From Oxalobacteraceae bacterium (lineage in GTDB: Bacteria > Pseudomonadota > Gammaproteobacteria > Burkholderiales > Burkholderiaceae_D), in assembly GCA_900299005.1 (NCBI GenBank), contig OMID01000069.1, forward strand, positions 1-64,000: 64,000 nt of DNA, in the 5' to 3' direction. Positions 46,658 through 55,620 of the stretch are shown here, in pieces (within the stretch, counting starts at the first letter, position 1; each line of letters opens with the position of its first letter). The notes below the pieces were generated by a model. That model saw only the letters and a list, made by a program, of their open reading frames with translations. It ran no database searches and had not been told where the DNA came from. The translations under genes were made by a program, and so were the position numbers.

Positions 46658-47305
46658 CTACGAGGGTTGTGCCACCTGCCGCAGCGCCTGCTCGAACCGC
46701 TCCACCGACTGACCACCCTGGACCAGATAGCGCTCATTGATAATCACGGAGGGCACCGAGTGGATGCCCAGCGACAAATACCGCTGCTCGCGCTGCCGGA
46801 CGTCCTCACTGAATTCGTCGCCAGACAGCACCTCGCCGGCACGGGTGCAGTCCAACCCAGTGCGGTGCGTCACCTCGAGCAGCACTGCGTGGTTTGATGG
46901 ATCTTCCCCAAGCGTGAAGTAAGCCTCCAGCAGCGCACGCTTGAGCCTGTGCTGATCCCCGGCCTTGCCCTCGATCTCAGCCCAATGCAGCAGACGATGT
47001 GCATCGAAAGTGTTGACGATGCGCTTGCGATGGTTGAAGCGGAAACCCAACTCAGCGCCTCGCTCGGCAATGCGCGTCTGATTTTGGGCCACTTGTTCAC
47101 GCGATATCTGGTATTTGCGCATCAGGTGTTCGGTGACATCTTCCCCCTCCACGCCCATCTGGGGATTCAGTTCAAAGGGCTGAAAATGCAGCTCGACGCT
47201 GATCTCATCCTGCACGCGACCAATCGCTTGTTCCAGTGACGCGAGTCCCACCGCGCACCACGGGCAGGCGATGTCAGAGACAAAATCTATCTTGATCGTG
47301 TTCAT
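46658..47305 (-). CDS. DsbA-family oxidoreductase (FrnE-like)
   Basis: 215 residues from the ATG at 47305. Thioredoxin fold with a helical insertion. FVSDIACPWCAVG carries the CPWC redox motif, and SVPSVIINERYLVQGGQS has the cis-Pro loop. No signal peptide, so it is cytoplasmic as in FrnE/2-hydroxychromene-2-carboxylate isomerase relatives. Family members act as disulfide isomerases or polyketide enzymes; the substrate here is unknown. It converges with the exported-protein gene, stops being 27 bp apart. Confidence 0.9.
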   Translation of the reverse strand: MNTIKIDFVSDIACPWCAVGLASLEQAIGRVQDEISVELHFQPFELNPQMGVEGEDVTEHLMRKYQISREQVAQNQTRIAERGAELGFRFNHRKRIVNTFDAHRLLHWAEIEGKAGDQHRLKRALLEAYFTLGEDPSNHAVLLEVTHRTGLDCTRAGEVLSGDEFSEDVRQREQRYLSLGIHSVPSVIINERYLVQGGQSVERFEQALRQVAQPS

Positions 47306-47424
47306 GCGCCGTCTACTCACTCTTGTCATGACTTATCGAGACCCGATGCTAGCACGCAGATTGCCAGAATCAGCCGCTCGCCGTTATCATCGTGCCCTTA
47401 GCTCTCCCGCACGCGCTCGCAAGC

Positions 47425-47697
47425 ATGAAAAAAAATCTGACCTTACTGCCGCTGACACTGGCATGCCTTTGCACCGTTGCCCAGGCCGCTGACCCGTCAG
47501 TACCCGTCCAGAGCATTGAACCACAGCACATTCAGACAGCACCTGTGGTCTCACCCATGCAGACAGAGCGCATGACATCCGATGATTTCGGCTTCATTAC
47601 CGGTGAATTGAACTCTTCACCCCCACCGGCCGGCCAAGAGAGTCTCGAGGCGGAGTACCGCGCACCTCAGCCCTTACCCCTGCTCGAAGGTTTCTGA
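47425..47697 (+). CDS. Short exported protein, unknown
   Basis: 90 residues from the ATG at 47425. Signal peptide LTLLPLTLACLCTVAQA, then a Pro/Gln/Ser-rich mature chain of about 65 residues without Cys and with no family match. The signal peptide Cys lies too far before the cleavage site to be a lipobox. There is no clear ribosome binding site; the bactofilin gene follows 95 bp later. Confidence 0.55.
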   Translation: MKKNLTLLPLTLACLCTVAQAADPSVPVQSIEPQHIQTAPVVSPMQTERMTSDDFGFITGELNSSPPPAGQESLEAEYRAPQPLPLLEGF

Positions 47698-47792
47698 CCC
47701 AGACGAGTCCGGCTGCCCTGGGGGGCAGTTGCAAGCCGTCAATCCCGCTGTTAGGGTTAAGCTGCTTGATCCACCGTAAAAAGTTTCAAAAA

Positions 47793-48215
47793 ATGAAATC
47801 ACCGTCGCGCCGTAAGGCACTGCAGCGAATCGGCTCCGTGCTTGGCGCAGACACCCGACTAACAGGAACACTGCACGTCAATGAAAGCATCCGCATCGAT
47901 GGCCGCCTCGATGGCAACATCGAGCAGGCCGACGGCGATGATCGCTGGCTGCTGATTGGCCCCACGGCAGAGATACAAGGCGATATCCGCGCTCAGAATG
48001 TCAGTGTGGCGGGCAGGGTCATTGGCAATATCGCCGCCAGTGGCAATGTCGAACTAACCAATGGCGCCGAAGTGCGCGGCAATATCAGCCATCAGTCAAT
48101 TACGGTAGAGCCCGGCGCCAGCGTGCATGGGCAGCTGATTGCGGTCGATGCTCCCGCAACGGATACGAGAGCGGCGCCCGGTGCCGAAGCGGCCCAAGAG
48201 CCCAACCATCACTGA
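47793..48215 (+). CDS. Bactofilin-type cytoskeletal protein
   Basis: 140 residues from the ATG at 47793 (an upstream TTG is in frame). The central domain is a repetitive beta-helix: LGADTRLTGTLHVNESIRIDGRLDGNIEQADG, then LLIGPTAEIQGDIRAQNVSVAGRVIGNIAASGNVELTNGAEVRGNI with the periodic G-I/V pattern. Disordered basic N- and acidic C-tails flank it, as in bactofilins, which polymerise without nucleotide and localise cell-wall or polar proteins. No M23 peptidase gene is adjacent, although one often accompanies bactofilins. Confidence 0.88.
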   Translation: MKSPSRRKALQRIGSVLGADTRLTGTLHVNESIRIDGRLDGNIEQADGDDRWLLIGPTAEIQGDIRAQNVSVAGRVIGNIAASGNVELTNGAEVRGNISHQSITVEPGASVHGQLIAVDAPATDTRAAPGAEAAQEPNHH

Positions 48216-48246
48216 TACCAGCGTCTCGACTTGCTAGAGTCAGCTC

Positions 48247-49704
48247 ATGCCTATCCACATTCAGACCACCATTTTCATGATCTGCATGGCCTACCTGGTC
48301 GTGCACGGTGTGATCTGGTTTGCGCTCTCCGAGCAGCGGAATATCCAAGTATGGCTGTGGTGTTCCTCCGGCTTGCTGAGCGGTGTGGCCATCGTCTTTT
48401 TATCGATGCGAGAGCTGTTCGGGGAGTTTTTTTTCGTTTACGTTGGACAGCTATTTATGTTGGCCGGTAACATGGGGCGATGCATCGCCCTGCGCATGTT
48501 TCTGCCCGAGCCTGTGCGCCCGGCCATCGTGATGCATGCCACCGTTGCCCTCGCCTACTACGTCTGGATTGTCTCTGCCTATGAGGCCGGAACGCCGTAT
48601 GACCCGCTGTCGGTCATGTTCTTCGGTTTCTATGCGATCGTCTGCTTTGATTATTTTCTGGCTGGATCGCGAATGCTGCCTCGACTTCAGACACTGGGCC
48701 CCCGCTTGCTAATGATCGGTGGACTAACTTTCTGCAGCACGCTCGGCTTCAAGGCAGCGCTTGTGGCAGCAGGATTGGGGGCGGATGGTATCTATGCGCC
48801 GGGTATTGATCAGTATGTGATGATCGCAGGCCAGTTCGTTGCAATTACGCTGGTGAACATTGGTTTCCTGCGTATTTTTCTCGACCTTCGCGAACAACGA
48901 AACCTGGAGACTGAGCGCAGCCTTGCCGCTGCCGAAGCGCAGGCCAGCCTCCTGACGCGGCACCGCGAGGAACTGCAATTGCTGCTGACCGAGCGCGAGG
49001 AAATTATCCGCCAGCTCACACTTTCCAACAAAACGGCCGGCATGGGCGCGCTGGTCGCGAGTTTGGCTCACGAATTGAACCAGCCCCTGTGCGCGATCAG
49101 GCTCAACGCGCAACTGGTGGAACGCAAACTGAACGACACCGAGGTAGATGTGCAAGGGGCGCGAAAATTTCTTGACTCGGTGATCATGGATAATCGCCGC
49201 GCGGCCAACATCATCACCAAGCTGCGCCATATGTTCGAGAACTCCGATGACAAGCACGGACTCATCGCCTTTGACGAGCTCGTGCGAGACACGCTCGCCC
49301 TAGTCGAGCCGCGGGCCCTCCATGAGGGGGTGATGCTGCATAGTTCACTCAATAGTGGACTGAAGATTCACGGCGATCCGACCCAGCTCCAGCAGGTCAT
49401 ACTGAATTTGCTGAATAATTCGCTGGACGCGCTGGCTGCGAAAACCATGGACGGCAAGAGCATTGACGTGCGAACCGAAAATGCGCATGAACGGCTTCTT
49501 CTGCACGTCACAGATAATGGCGTTGGCATTCCGGACGACCTTCAACCCTCGGTATTCGAGCTGTTCAAGACCAACAAGGCGCAAGGCATGGGGGTGGGCC
49601 TCTGGCTGTCGCGCACCGTGATCAATGCGCACCGAGGCGACATGCGCTTTCAAAGCAGCGCAGGTGAAGGCACACATTTCGAAGTTGCGCTCCCGGTCCA
49701 CTGA
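48247..49704 (+). CDS. Orphan membrane sensor histidine kinase
   Basis: 485 residues. About seven membrane helices in the first 215 residues form a 7TM-like sensor, followed by a coiled linker (ETERSLAAAEAQASLLTRHREELQ), the dimerisation domain with phosphorylatable His275 in SLAHELNQPLCAIRLNAQL and an ATPase domain with DPTQLQQVILNLLNNSLDAL, DNGVGIPDDL and GMGVGLWLSRTV. The HELNQPL pattern is typical of kinases with DctB-like catalytic cores. No response regulator is adjacent. It follows the bactofilin gene by 31 bp and may share its transcript. Confidence 0.9.
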   Translation: MPIHIQTTIFMICMAYLVVHGVIWFALSEQRNIQVWLWCSSGLLSGVAIVFLSMRELFGEFFFVYVGQLFMLAGNMGRCIALRMFLPEPVRPAIVMHATVALAYYVWIVSAYEAGTPYDPLSVMFFGFYAIVCFDYFLAGSRMLPRLQTLGPRLLMIGGLTFCSTLGFKAALVAAGLGADGIYAPGIDQYVMIAGQFVAITLVNIGFLRIFLDLREQRNLETERSLAAAEAQASLLTRHREELQLLLTEREEIIRQLTLSNKTAGMGALVASLAHELNQPLCAIRLNAQLVERKLNDTEVDVQGARKFLDSVIMDNRRAANIITKLRHMFENSDDKHGLIAFDELVRDTLALVEPRALHEGVMLHSSLNSGLKIHGDPTQLQQVILNLLNNSLDALAAKTMDGKSIDVRTENAHERLLLHVTDNGVGIPDDLQPSVFELFKTNKAQGMGVGLWLSRTVINAHRGDMRFQSSAGEGTHFEVALPVH

Positions 49705-49792
49705 CCCGAGCAGACCTGCCCGATCTGCGGCAAAGCAGGTACTCTATAATCGGTAAACCCTTTACCAAGGCCAGTACCGGCTCAACGAGGAC

Positions 49793-50281
49793 ATGACCGC
49801 CAATTCGCCCCCTTACCTTCGCCTGGCATTCGCCCTGCTACTGAGTATGCTCAGCGTCAGTCGCGCCCATGCCGCCGTCTATCAGTGCACCATTGCCAAG
49901 TTACGTGGCAATGACTTTGTGTGCCGCGAGTACCCGAATTTGTGCATTTTTAACTTCATGATCGATGAGCGAGCACAAAAAATATCGCGGCGTGATACTG
50001 ACAAAGACAAACTGGTGCCAGTGGTGGTCGACAAATGGGAAGAGAACAAGATCATCGCGCACGAAGACCAGCCGCGCAATGACAGCCGTTTTCTTGAGCA
50101 GTATTTCTACAAGATCGAGCTCGACAATGGCAACTTCCTCATGGCCAATGAGTACGTGACGAGCAAGGGCCGCTATCTGACTCAGGAAGACATTAATCTA
50201 GCAGACCCGAAATCCTTCGGTTACTACAAGCCGAGGTTGTTCTCGGAGAAGGGGCGCTGCAAGCTCAAACCCAAGGAATAG
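49793..50281 (+). CDS. Small exported protein, unknown
   Basis: 162 residues with GAGGAC before the ATG. Signal peptide with LRLAFALLLSMLSV, cleavage after AHA. The mature part starts AVYQCTIAKLRGNDFVCREY and contains four Cys, charged strands and a final KGRCKLKPKE. The layout (exported, ~135 mature residues, beta-like, terminal GxC followed by basic/Pro residues) resembles the product at 52976, possibly a distant paralogue. Confidence 0.7.
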   Translation: MTANSPPYLRLAFALLLSMLSVSRAHAAVYQCTIAKLRGNDFVCREYPNLCIFNFMIDERAQKISRRDTDKDKLVPVVVDKWEENKIIAHEDQPRNDSRFLEQYFYKIELDNGNFLMANEYVTSKGRYLTQEDINLADPKSFGYYKPRLFSEKGRCKLKPKE

Positions 50282-50438
50282 TCCCGCCAACGCTGCATAC
50301 TCCGTTGGGGAAATCAGGCCGACAAGCCATGGTGTGGTGGGCGCCGGGCACGGCCAACCACCCTGAAGCTGCTGGCTGACCAACTACTGCCGCCGCTAGA
50401 CGAAAGTCAGCTGCGGCTTGTGTTTTTGATGGCTAGGC

Positions 50439-51584
50439 TCATTTTGCCATCGCTGGCTCCGTGATCTTGTCGAGTGCCTCAGAAAGAAGCTGAACCGTGC
50501 GATCAACATGCGTCAGTTTTTCAAGACCAAACAGACCGATGCGGAACGTACGGAAATCGCTGCGCTCCCCGACTTGAAGTGGCACGCCAGCAGCCGTCTG
50601 CAAACCGACTTCCATGAATTTCTTTCCGTTTTGAATCTCAGGATCGGTAGTGTAGCTAACGACCACGCACGGCGCTTGGTAGCCAGGCGCTGCGACGCTT
50701 TTGAAGCCTTTTGATTCGAGTAACTTGCGCACTTTGGCCCCGAGTTCTTCCTGAGATTTTTTGAGGTTCGCAAAACCCGCAGCCTGCGTCTCCCTCATTG
50801 TGTCTCTTAGCACGCGCAGAGAATCCGTTGGCATTGTCGTGTGATAAATATGCGAGCCTTTTTCATATGTTTCAACGATTTGTAGCCATTTTTTCAGATC
50901 GCATGAGTAACTGGAGCTGGTGGTTCCGTCAATCTTTTGCCGCGCACGCTCGCTCATCGCGATCAGAGCGCAACAAGGTGAGCTGCTCCAGCCCTTTTGA
51001 GGCGCGCTGACAATGACATCCACTTTGGAGGCCACCATGTCGACCCACATCGCACCCGAGGCAATGCAATCGAGTACAAACAAACCATCGACCGACTCGA
51101 CCGCCTCACCCATCGCGCGCAGATAGTCGGGAGGCAAAATCATGCCGGCAGAGGTTTCAACGTGCGGCGCGAAAACTACCGCGGGCTTGTTTTCCCGAAT
51201 CCAGGTCGTGACTTCTTCGATGGGGGGCGGTGTGTAGACCGCCTCGAACCCCTCCGAGGGCTGACGACCCTGAATAACGTGCAGTTGGTCGGAGATGTGG
51301 CCCATCTCGAAAATCTGCGTCCAGCGGTAGCTGAACCAGCCGTTGCGAACGACCAGGCATTTTCGGCCGGTGGCGAACTGGCGCGCGACAGCTTCCATCC
51401 CGTAGGTACCACTACCCGGCACGACAACTGCCGACTCCGCATGGTAGACCTCCTTGAGCATGCTGGAGATGTCATTGATCACGCCCATGAAGGCTTTAGA
51501 CATGTGATTGAGCGAGCGATCGGTGTAGACGACCGAAAATTCAAGCAGTCCGTCGGGATCGACGTTGGGCAACAAACCTGGCAT
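50439..51584 (-). CDS. Class V aminotransferase (alanine/serine-glyoxylate type)
   Basis: 381 residues. PLP-dependent enzyme of the SgaA/AGXT group. The PLP-phosphate segment VVPGSGTYGMEAVARQF, the Asp of FVLDCIASGAMWVD and the Schiff-base Lys in VSAPQKGWSSSPCC are visible. The N-terminus begins MPGLLPNVDPDGLLEFSVVYTDRSLNHMSKAF, typical of bacterial members. Likely reaction: transfer of the amino group from alanine or serine to glyoxylate. AGGATTTG precedes the ATG. There are no pathway neighbours to narrow the substrate. Confidence 0.88.
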   Translation of the reverse strand: MPGLLPNVDPDGLLEFSVVYTDRSLNHMSKAFMGVINDISSMLKEVYHAESAVVVPGSGTYGMEAVARQFATGRKCLVVRNGWFSYRWTQIFEMGHISDQLHVIQGRQPSEGFEAVYTPPPIEEVTTWIRENKPAVVFAPHVETSAGMILPPDYLRAMGEAVESVDGLFVLDCIASGAMWVDMVASKVDVIVSAPQKGWSSSPCCALIAMSERARQKIDGTTSSSYSCDLKKWLQIVETYEKGSHIYHTTMPTDSLRVLRDTMRETQAAGFANLKKSQEELGAKVRKLLESKGFKSVAAPGYQAPCVVVSYTTDPEIQNGKKFMEVGLQTAAGVPLQVGERSDFRTFRIGLFGLEKLTHVDRTVQLLSEALDKITEPAMAK

Positions 51585-51841
51585 GGCAAATCCTGAAAAA
51601 TGAGAAAGGGCGACGCTGCCCGAACGACCGGGCGTCAGCGCCCTGAACAGGGGGTCAAGTTTAACAGAGCCTGCCCGAGCAGCCTTTTTGCTTGATAAAC
51701 AAGCCGCTTTTTGCTGCTTCGCGCTGTTTGGCGCTGTTTGGCTCTCTTATGGCTCCTTTAGAATTCGGCCTTCCAGGGGCCATGACTGCCCGGATGTTGC
51801 GCAAAATATAAAATAGACTGTTGCCACGAAGGAGGCCAGAC

Positions 51842-52834
51842 ATGCGAGCAGCGATTTACACCCGCCGGGGGCCGGCAGGGGAGGTACTGCAAGTCGTCGA
51901 GAAACCGGCGCCCCACCCCTCGGACGGCGAAGTGCGCATCAAGCTTGCTTTTAGCGGCGTCAATCCCTCGGATGTCAAGTCACGCTCGGGCATTGCTGCC
52001 CGCGCCGGTGGCTTTCCGGAAGTCACACCCCATAGCGATGGCGCAGGAGTGATCGACGCCGTGGGTGAAGGCATCGACCCGGCGCGCATCGGGGAGCGCG
52101 TCTGGGTCTATAACGGCCAGTGGGAGCGCCCTTACGGCACAGCCGCTGAATTCATCACCCTGCCGGCCGCGCAGGCCGTGCCCTTGTCGAACCATGTTCC
52201 TCTGGAGGTTGGCGCATCTATTGGCATTCCTCTCATGACGGCGATGCATGCAGTGCAGGCCTGCGGGTCCCTGGTGGGCAAAACGGTGCTGGTGCCGGGT
52301 GCCGCAGGTAGCGTCGGCTTTTATGTCACGCAACTTGCCTGCATGGCGGGTGCGCGGGTCATCGCAATCGTGAGCAACGAAGACAAAGCAGCGCTCGCCC
52401 GTCAGATAGGTGCATCAGAGACGATCAACTACCGCACCGAAAATGTGATCGAGCGAGTTCAGGCACTCACGCACCAGCAGGGCGCGGAAGCCATCATCGA
52501 CCTCGATGCCGCGAGTCATGCGCCCCTGTACGGACAGCTATTGCGCTTTCAGGGCAGGGCTGTCGTTTATGGATCTAACCAGCCTCAATTCAGCATGGCA
52601 TTCGGTCCGGCGATCCTGGGTTTTGTGAGCGTGTACTGTTTCATCGTCTACAAATTGCCCTCAGCAGAGATGCGGCAAGTCCTCGACAGCGTATCGTCGG
52701 TTCTTGCTCGACCGGATCTGAAGCATCCGTCGACATCAATCCACACGCTTGATGAGATCGTCGCGGCACATGAGCAGGTCGAGCGCGGCGCGAATGCAAA
52801 GGTGCTCATTCGCCTCGCAAGCGATATTAACTAA
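51842..52834 (+). CDS. NADPH:quinone reductase-like MDR-family oxidoreductase
   Basis: 330 residues from the ATG at 51842, supported by AAGGAGG; the seven upstream in-frame codons are non-coding. MDR fold: an N-terminal GroES-like domain (APHPSDGEVRIKLAFSGVNPSDVKSR), then a Rossmann domain with VLVPGAAGSVGFYVTQLACMAGARVIA binding NADPH. No zinc-ligand Cys cluster is visible, so it belongs to the zinc-free quinone reductase branch. Physiological substrate unknown. Divergent from the aminotransferase gene. Confidence 0.92.
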   Translation: MRAAIYTRRGPAGEVLQVVEKPAPHPSDGEVRIKLAFSGVNPSDVKSRSGIAARAGGFPEVTPHSDGAGVIDAVGEGIDPARIGERVWVYNGQWERPYGTAAEFITLPAAQAVPLSNHVPLEVGASIGIPLMTAMHAVQACGSLVGKTVLVPGAAGSVGFYVTQLACMAGARVIAIVSNEDKAALARQIGASETINYRTENVIERVQALTHQQGAEAIIDLDAASHAPLYGQLLRFQGRAVVYGSNQPQFSMAFGPAILGFVSVYCFIVYKLPSAEMRQVLDSVSSVLARPDLKHPSTSIHTLDEIVAAHEQVERGANAKVLIRLASDIN

Positions 52835-52975
52835 TCGCCTCGACAAGTGTCTGGACGCGCTGCCCGGCGCGCACCACGTAGTTGATGGCCTGTAGCACCC
52901 CTCACGGCAGACAAGACCAATCAACCGTTACGCGAACTGGTTCTATAATCCGCGACACCGATTTCGGAGGAATGC

Positions 52976-53455
52976 ATGAGGTTTCCTGTTCTGCGAATGA
53001 CGATGCTTCGTCTGCTGGTCTTGCTCGTGGCAGCACTTGCCGTGTTTAATGCGCAGGCAGAGCAGTTACGCTTCCTCTGCCGTGGCTGGGCGCCGCTCTA
53101 CCTGAGCAGCTGGAGACCAGAAAACCCGGACCCGACCGACTTCGACATGATGACGATTGATGCGGATGACGAAACAGGCATCACCCGATTCGATCTGCCC
53201 TTGGTCGGTCGTCTGCAGTTCAAGGCCTCAATCAGCGACTATGCAGTAAAAGCCTCGATTCCCTACAAGCAGATGATGATGGACGATTACATTGAGATTA
53301 TCGATTTCTATTACAACCGTCCAAGCAATCAAATTCTGATTACCGCGCTGGAGAAAAAAACGCGCAAAGGCCATCCGCTTTTCAAGGGCAAGTGTGCGAG
53401 GGTACGGCCAAATAATTTTGAGCCTATCCCACCTACGCCGATTCAGATCCGTTGA
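52976..53455 (+). CDS. Small exported protein, unknown
   Basis: 159 residues, GGAGG upstream. Signal peptide LRLLVLLVAALAVFNAQA. The mature part has EQLRFLCRGWAPLYL, an acidic segment, alternating beta-like strands (GRLQFKASISDYAVKASIP) and ends with LFKGKCARVRPNNFEPIPP. Two Cys, near the start and the end, could join the termini. It shares its layout with the product at 49793. No known family recognised. Confidence 0.7.
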   Translation: MRFPVLRMTMLRLLVLLVAALAVFNAQAEQLRFLCRGWAPLYLSSWRPENPDPTDFDMMTIDADDETGITRFDLPLVGRLQFKASISDYAVKASIPYKQMMMDDYIEIIDFYYNRPSNQILITALEKKTRKGHPLFKGKCARVRPNNFEPIPPTPIQIR

Positions 53456-53838
53456 GTCCGTCCCCGACCTATCCCACCGAGCCAATCCTGGCCAGAAAGT
53501 TCGCGAAACCTTGCGCCGAAACGAGAAAAGCTTCCGCGCATCAGCCCATATCTTTTCACCTGTATCCAAACAACCCTGAACGATGCTCACCCAATACTCA
53601 GCGGCATGGCAAAAGTCGCTTGGGTAACGCGGAGGGTATCTACGTGCCAATGCGGCAGTCGCAGCTTGTTCAGCATCTCGAACCGGAGGAAGAATGCGGT
53701 CTGGTGCAAATGCGGTCGAGCACTCCGAACTTCATTTCAGTGGGCCACAAAGAAAAAGCGGCTGAGGAGGCCTCAGCCGCTTCTTTTGCCGTTTTCCGAC
53801 CTTCTTCCTGAAATATCAGGGGGACAGGCGGGGAATTT
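53456..53838. other. Gene-free stretch before the tRNA genes
   Basis: No convincing gene: the open frames here lack ribosome binding sites and family patterns. It holds a strong hairpin terminator at 53756-53785 and ends just before the tRNA-Glu 3' end. Confidence 0.5.
53756..53785 (+). terminator. Strong hairpin terminator
   Basis: A 12-bp perfect stem AAGCGGCTGAGG/CCTCAGCCGCTT with a 3-base loop followed by CTTTTG on the plus strand; an A-run on the left (AGAAAAAG) gives T-runs on the minus strand too. It can end the tRNA transcript on the minus strand and anything read on the plus strand from the exported-protein gene. Confidence 0.75.
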
Positions 53839-53914
53839 TGGCGTCCCCACGGGGATTCGAACCCCGGTACTCACCGTGAAAGGGTGATGTCCTAGGCCTC
53901 TAGACGATGGGGAC
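53839..53914 (-). tRNA. tRNA-Glu (TTC)
   Basis: 76 nt including encoded CCA (53839-53841). Acceptor stem GTCCCCA/TGGGGAC, anticodon arm CACCC-TTTCACG-GTG with anticodon TTC, and T-arm CCGGGGTTCGAATCCCCG. It lies between tRNA-Ala and the terminator, on the same strand as gltX, which encodes its cognate synthetase just upstream. Confidence 0.97.
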
Positions 53915-53974
53915 ATAAACTGTCCGTGCTACTGACCTATGCGTTAGCGCTACTGCGACTAGGTGTCAGCTCGG

Positions 53975-54050
<76 letters not shown>

Positions 54051-54116
54051 CGTGCAGCAGAAGCGGGATTATAGCCGAATCTTTGCCAAGCTGTAAATCG
54101 GCCGCCGGAAGTTTTT

Positions 54117-55508
54117 TTAAAGATATCGCCGGATTCGCTCAAGGACAACCTCCCGAGTAAACAAGGCGAGCACTGCATCCACCGATGGCGTCTGCAGTTG
54201 TCCCGTCACGACGAGGCGCAAGGGCATGGCTAACTGAGGCATTTTCATCTGATGCTCAGCGAGGACTTGTTTCATCAGTGCCGCAATGGGCTCCCTGCCC
54301 CAACCGACAGAGGCAAGGCCTTCGACAAACTGCGCAAGTGCCGTTCGCGCTGCGTCCGTCAGGTGCAGAGCCAGCAGCGTGGGATCGGGTTTCGGCTCTC
54401 GGTAGAAAAGCATCGCGGCATCTGCGAGTTCGTTTACGGAGTTTGCTCTGTCCTTCATCAATGCGACCACCTCGGCCAGCGGTGGAGCACCGTCGAGCAT
54501 GGCACCGTCGAGCACCAGCGCCGGCATTGCCAATAGAGCGAGCCGCTGATTGTCGGCCTGCTTGATGTAGTGATTGTTCAACCATGCCAATTTTTCGGGG
54601 TTGAACTGCGCTGGCGATTTGGTTAGATGATCCAGATCGAACCACTTGCAGAACTGCTCTACCGAAAAGATCTCGTCGTCACCATGGCTCCAACCCAGTC
54701 GCGCAAGATAGTTCAGCATCGCCTCCGGCAAATAACCCTGTGCCGGATACTCCATCACGCTGACCGCGCCATGACGCTTGGAGAGCTTTTCTCCGTCGGC
54801 ACCAAGGATCATTGGGACATGGCCGTAAATTGGCAATTGGGCGCCGAGCGCCTTCAGGATATTGATCTGCCTTGGCGTATTGTTGACGTGATCATCGCCT
54901 CGGATCACATGGGTGATTCTCATATCCCAATCATCAACGACCACGCAGAAGTTGTACGTCGGCGTGCCATCCGGGCGCGCGATCACAAGATCATCGAGCT
55001 CACGATTCGAAATCGTGACGCGCCCTTTGACGGCATCCTCCCAGCTGACGTCACCATCCAACGGGTTCCTGAAACGCACTACCGGCCGCATACCCTCGGG
55101 CACCGGTGGAAGAATCTTGCCCGCGTCCGGACGCCAAGTGCCGTCGTAGCGCGGCTTTTCGCCTGCGGCGCGCTGGCGCTCGCGCATGGCCTCGACTTCC
55201 TCGGGCGAGCAATAACAGCGATAGGCTGTACCCTCGGCCAGCATCTGCGCAATCACCTCACGGTAGCGATCCATCCGCTTCATCTGGTAGAACGGGCCCT
55301 CATCGTGGTTCAACCCCAGCCACTGCATGCCATCCAGAATGGCCTGCACAGCCTCCGGCGTCGAGCGCTCGAGGTCTGTGTCTTCGATGCGAAGAATGAA
55401 CGTGCCACCAAAACGACGGGCATACGCCCACGCAAACAGCGCGGTGCGGGCACCGCCAAGATGAAGGTATCCGGTGGGACTGGGAGCGAAGCGGGTGCGT
55501 ACGGTCAT
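54117..55508 (-). CDS. gltX: Glutamyl-tRNA synthetase
   Basis: 463 residues, class I. It has the HIGH-equivalent [17 protein letters not shown] at the N-terminus and the KMSKS-equivalent KLSKRHG about residue 245. [15 protein letters not shown] is the zinc-type Cys region found in many GluRS. It charges the tRNA-Glu encoded just downstream. A 15-bp in-frame duplication near 54487-54516 gives LDGAMLDGA in the C-terminal anticodon domain. Confidence 0.97.
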   Translation of the reverse strand: MTVRTRFAPSPTGYLHLGGARTALFAWAYARRFGGTFILRIEDTDLERSTPEAVQAILDGMQWLGLNHDEGPFYQMKRMDRYREVIAQMLAEGTAYRCYCSPEEVEAMRERQRAAGEKPRYDGTWRPDAGKILPPVPEGMRPVVRFRNPLDGDVSWEDAVKGRVTISNRELDDLVIARPDGTPTYNFCVVVDDWDMRITHVIRGDDHVNNTPRQINILKALGAQLPIYGHVPMILGADGEKLSKRHGAVSVMEYPAQGYLPEAMLNYLARLGWSHGDDEIFSVEQFCKWFDLDHLTKSPAQFNPEKLAWLNNHYIKQADNQRLALLAMPALVLDGAMLDGAPPLAEVVALMKDRANSVNELADAAMLFYREPKPDPTLLALHLTDAARTALAQFVEGLASVGWGREPIAALMKQVLAEHQMKMPQLAMPLRLVVTGQLQTPSVDAVLALFTREVVLERIRRYL

Positions 55509-55620
55509 GAGAGGGAGGAAAGTCCGGACGAGTAGGGAAAAACCGCTATTTTAGCGGTAGGGGCAACAGCAAGTCGGCACTGATAAAATCCGGTTTTTGT
55601 TTTACTAGGCCGAAACACTC

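Noticed and set aside
54627-55535. 302-codon frame antisense to gltX
   Set aside because: gltX on the other strand has all catalytic motifs; this frame is a codon-bias shadow.
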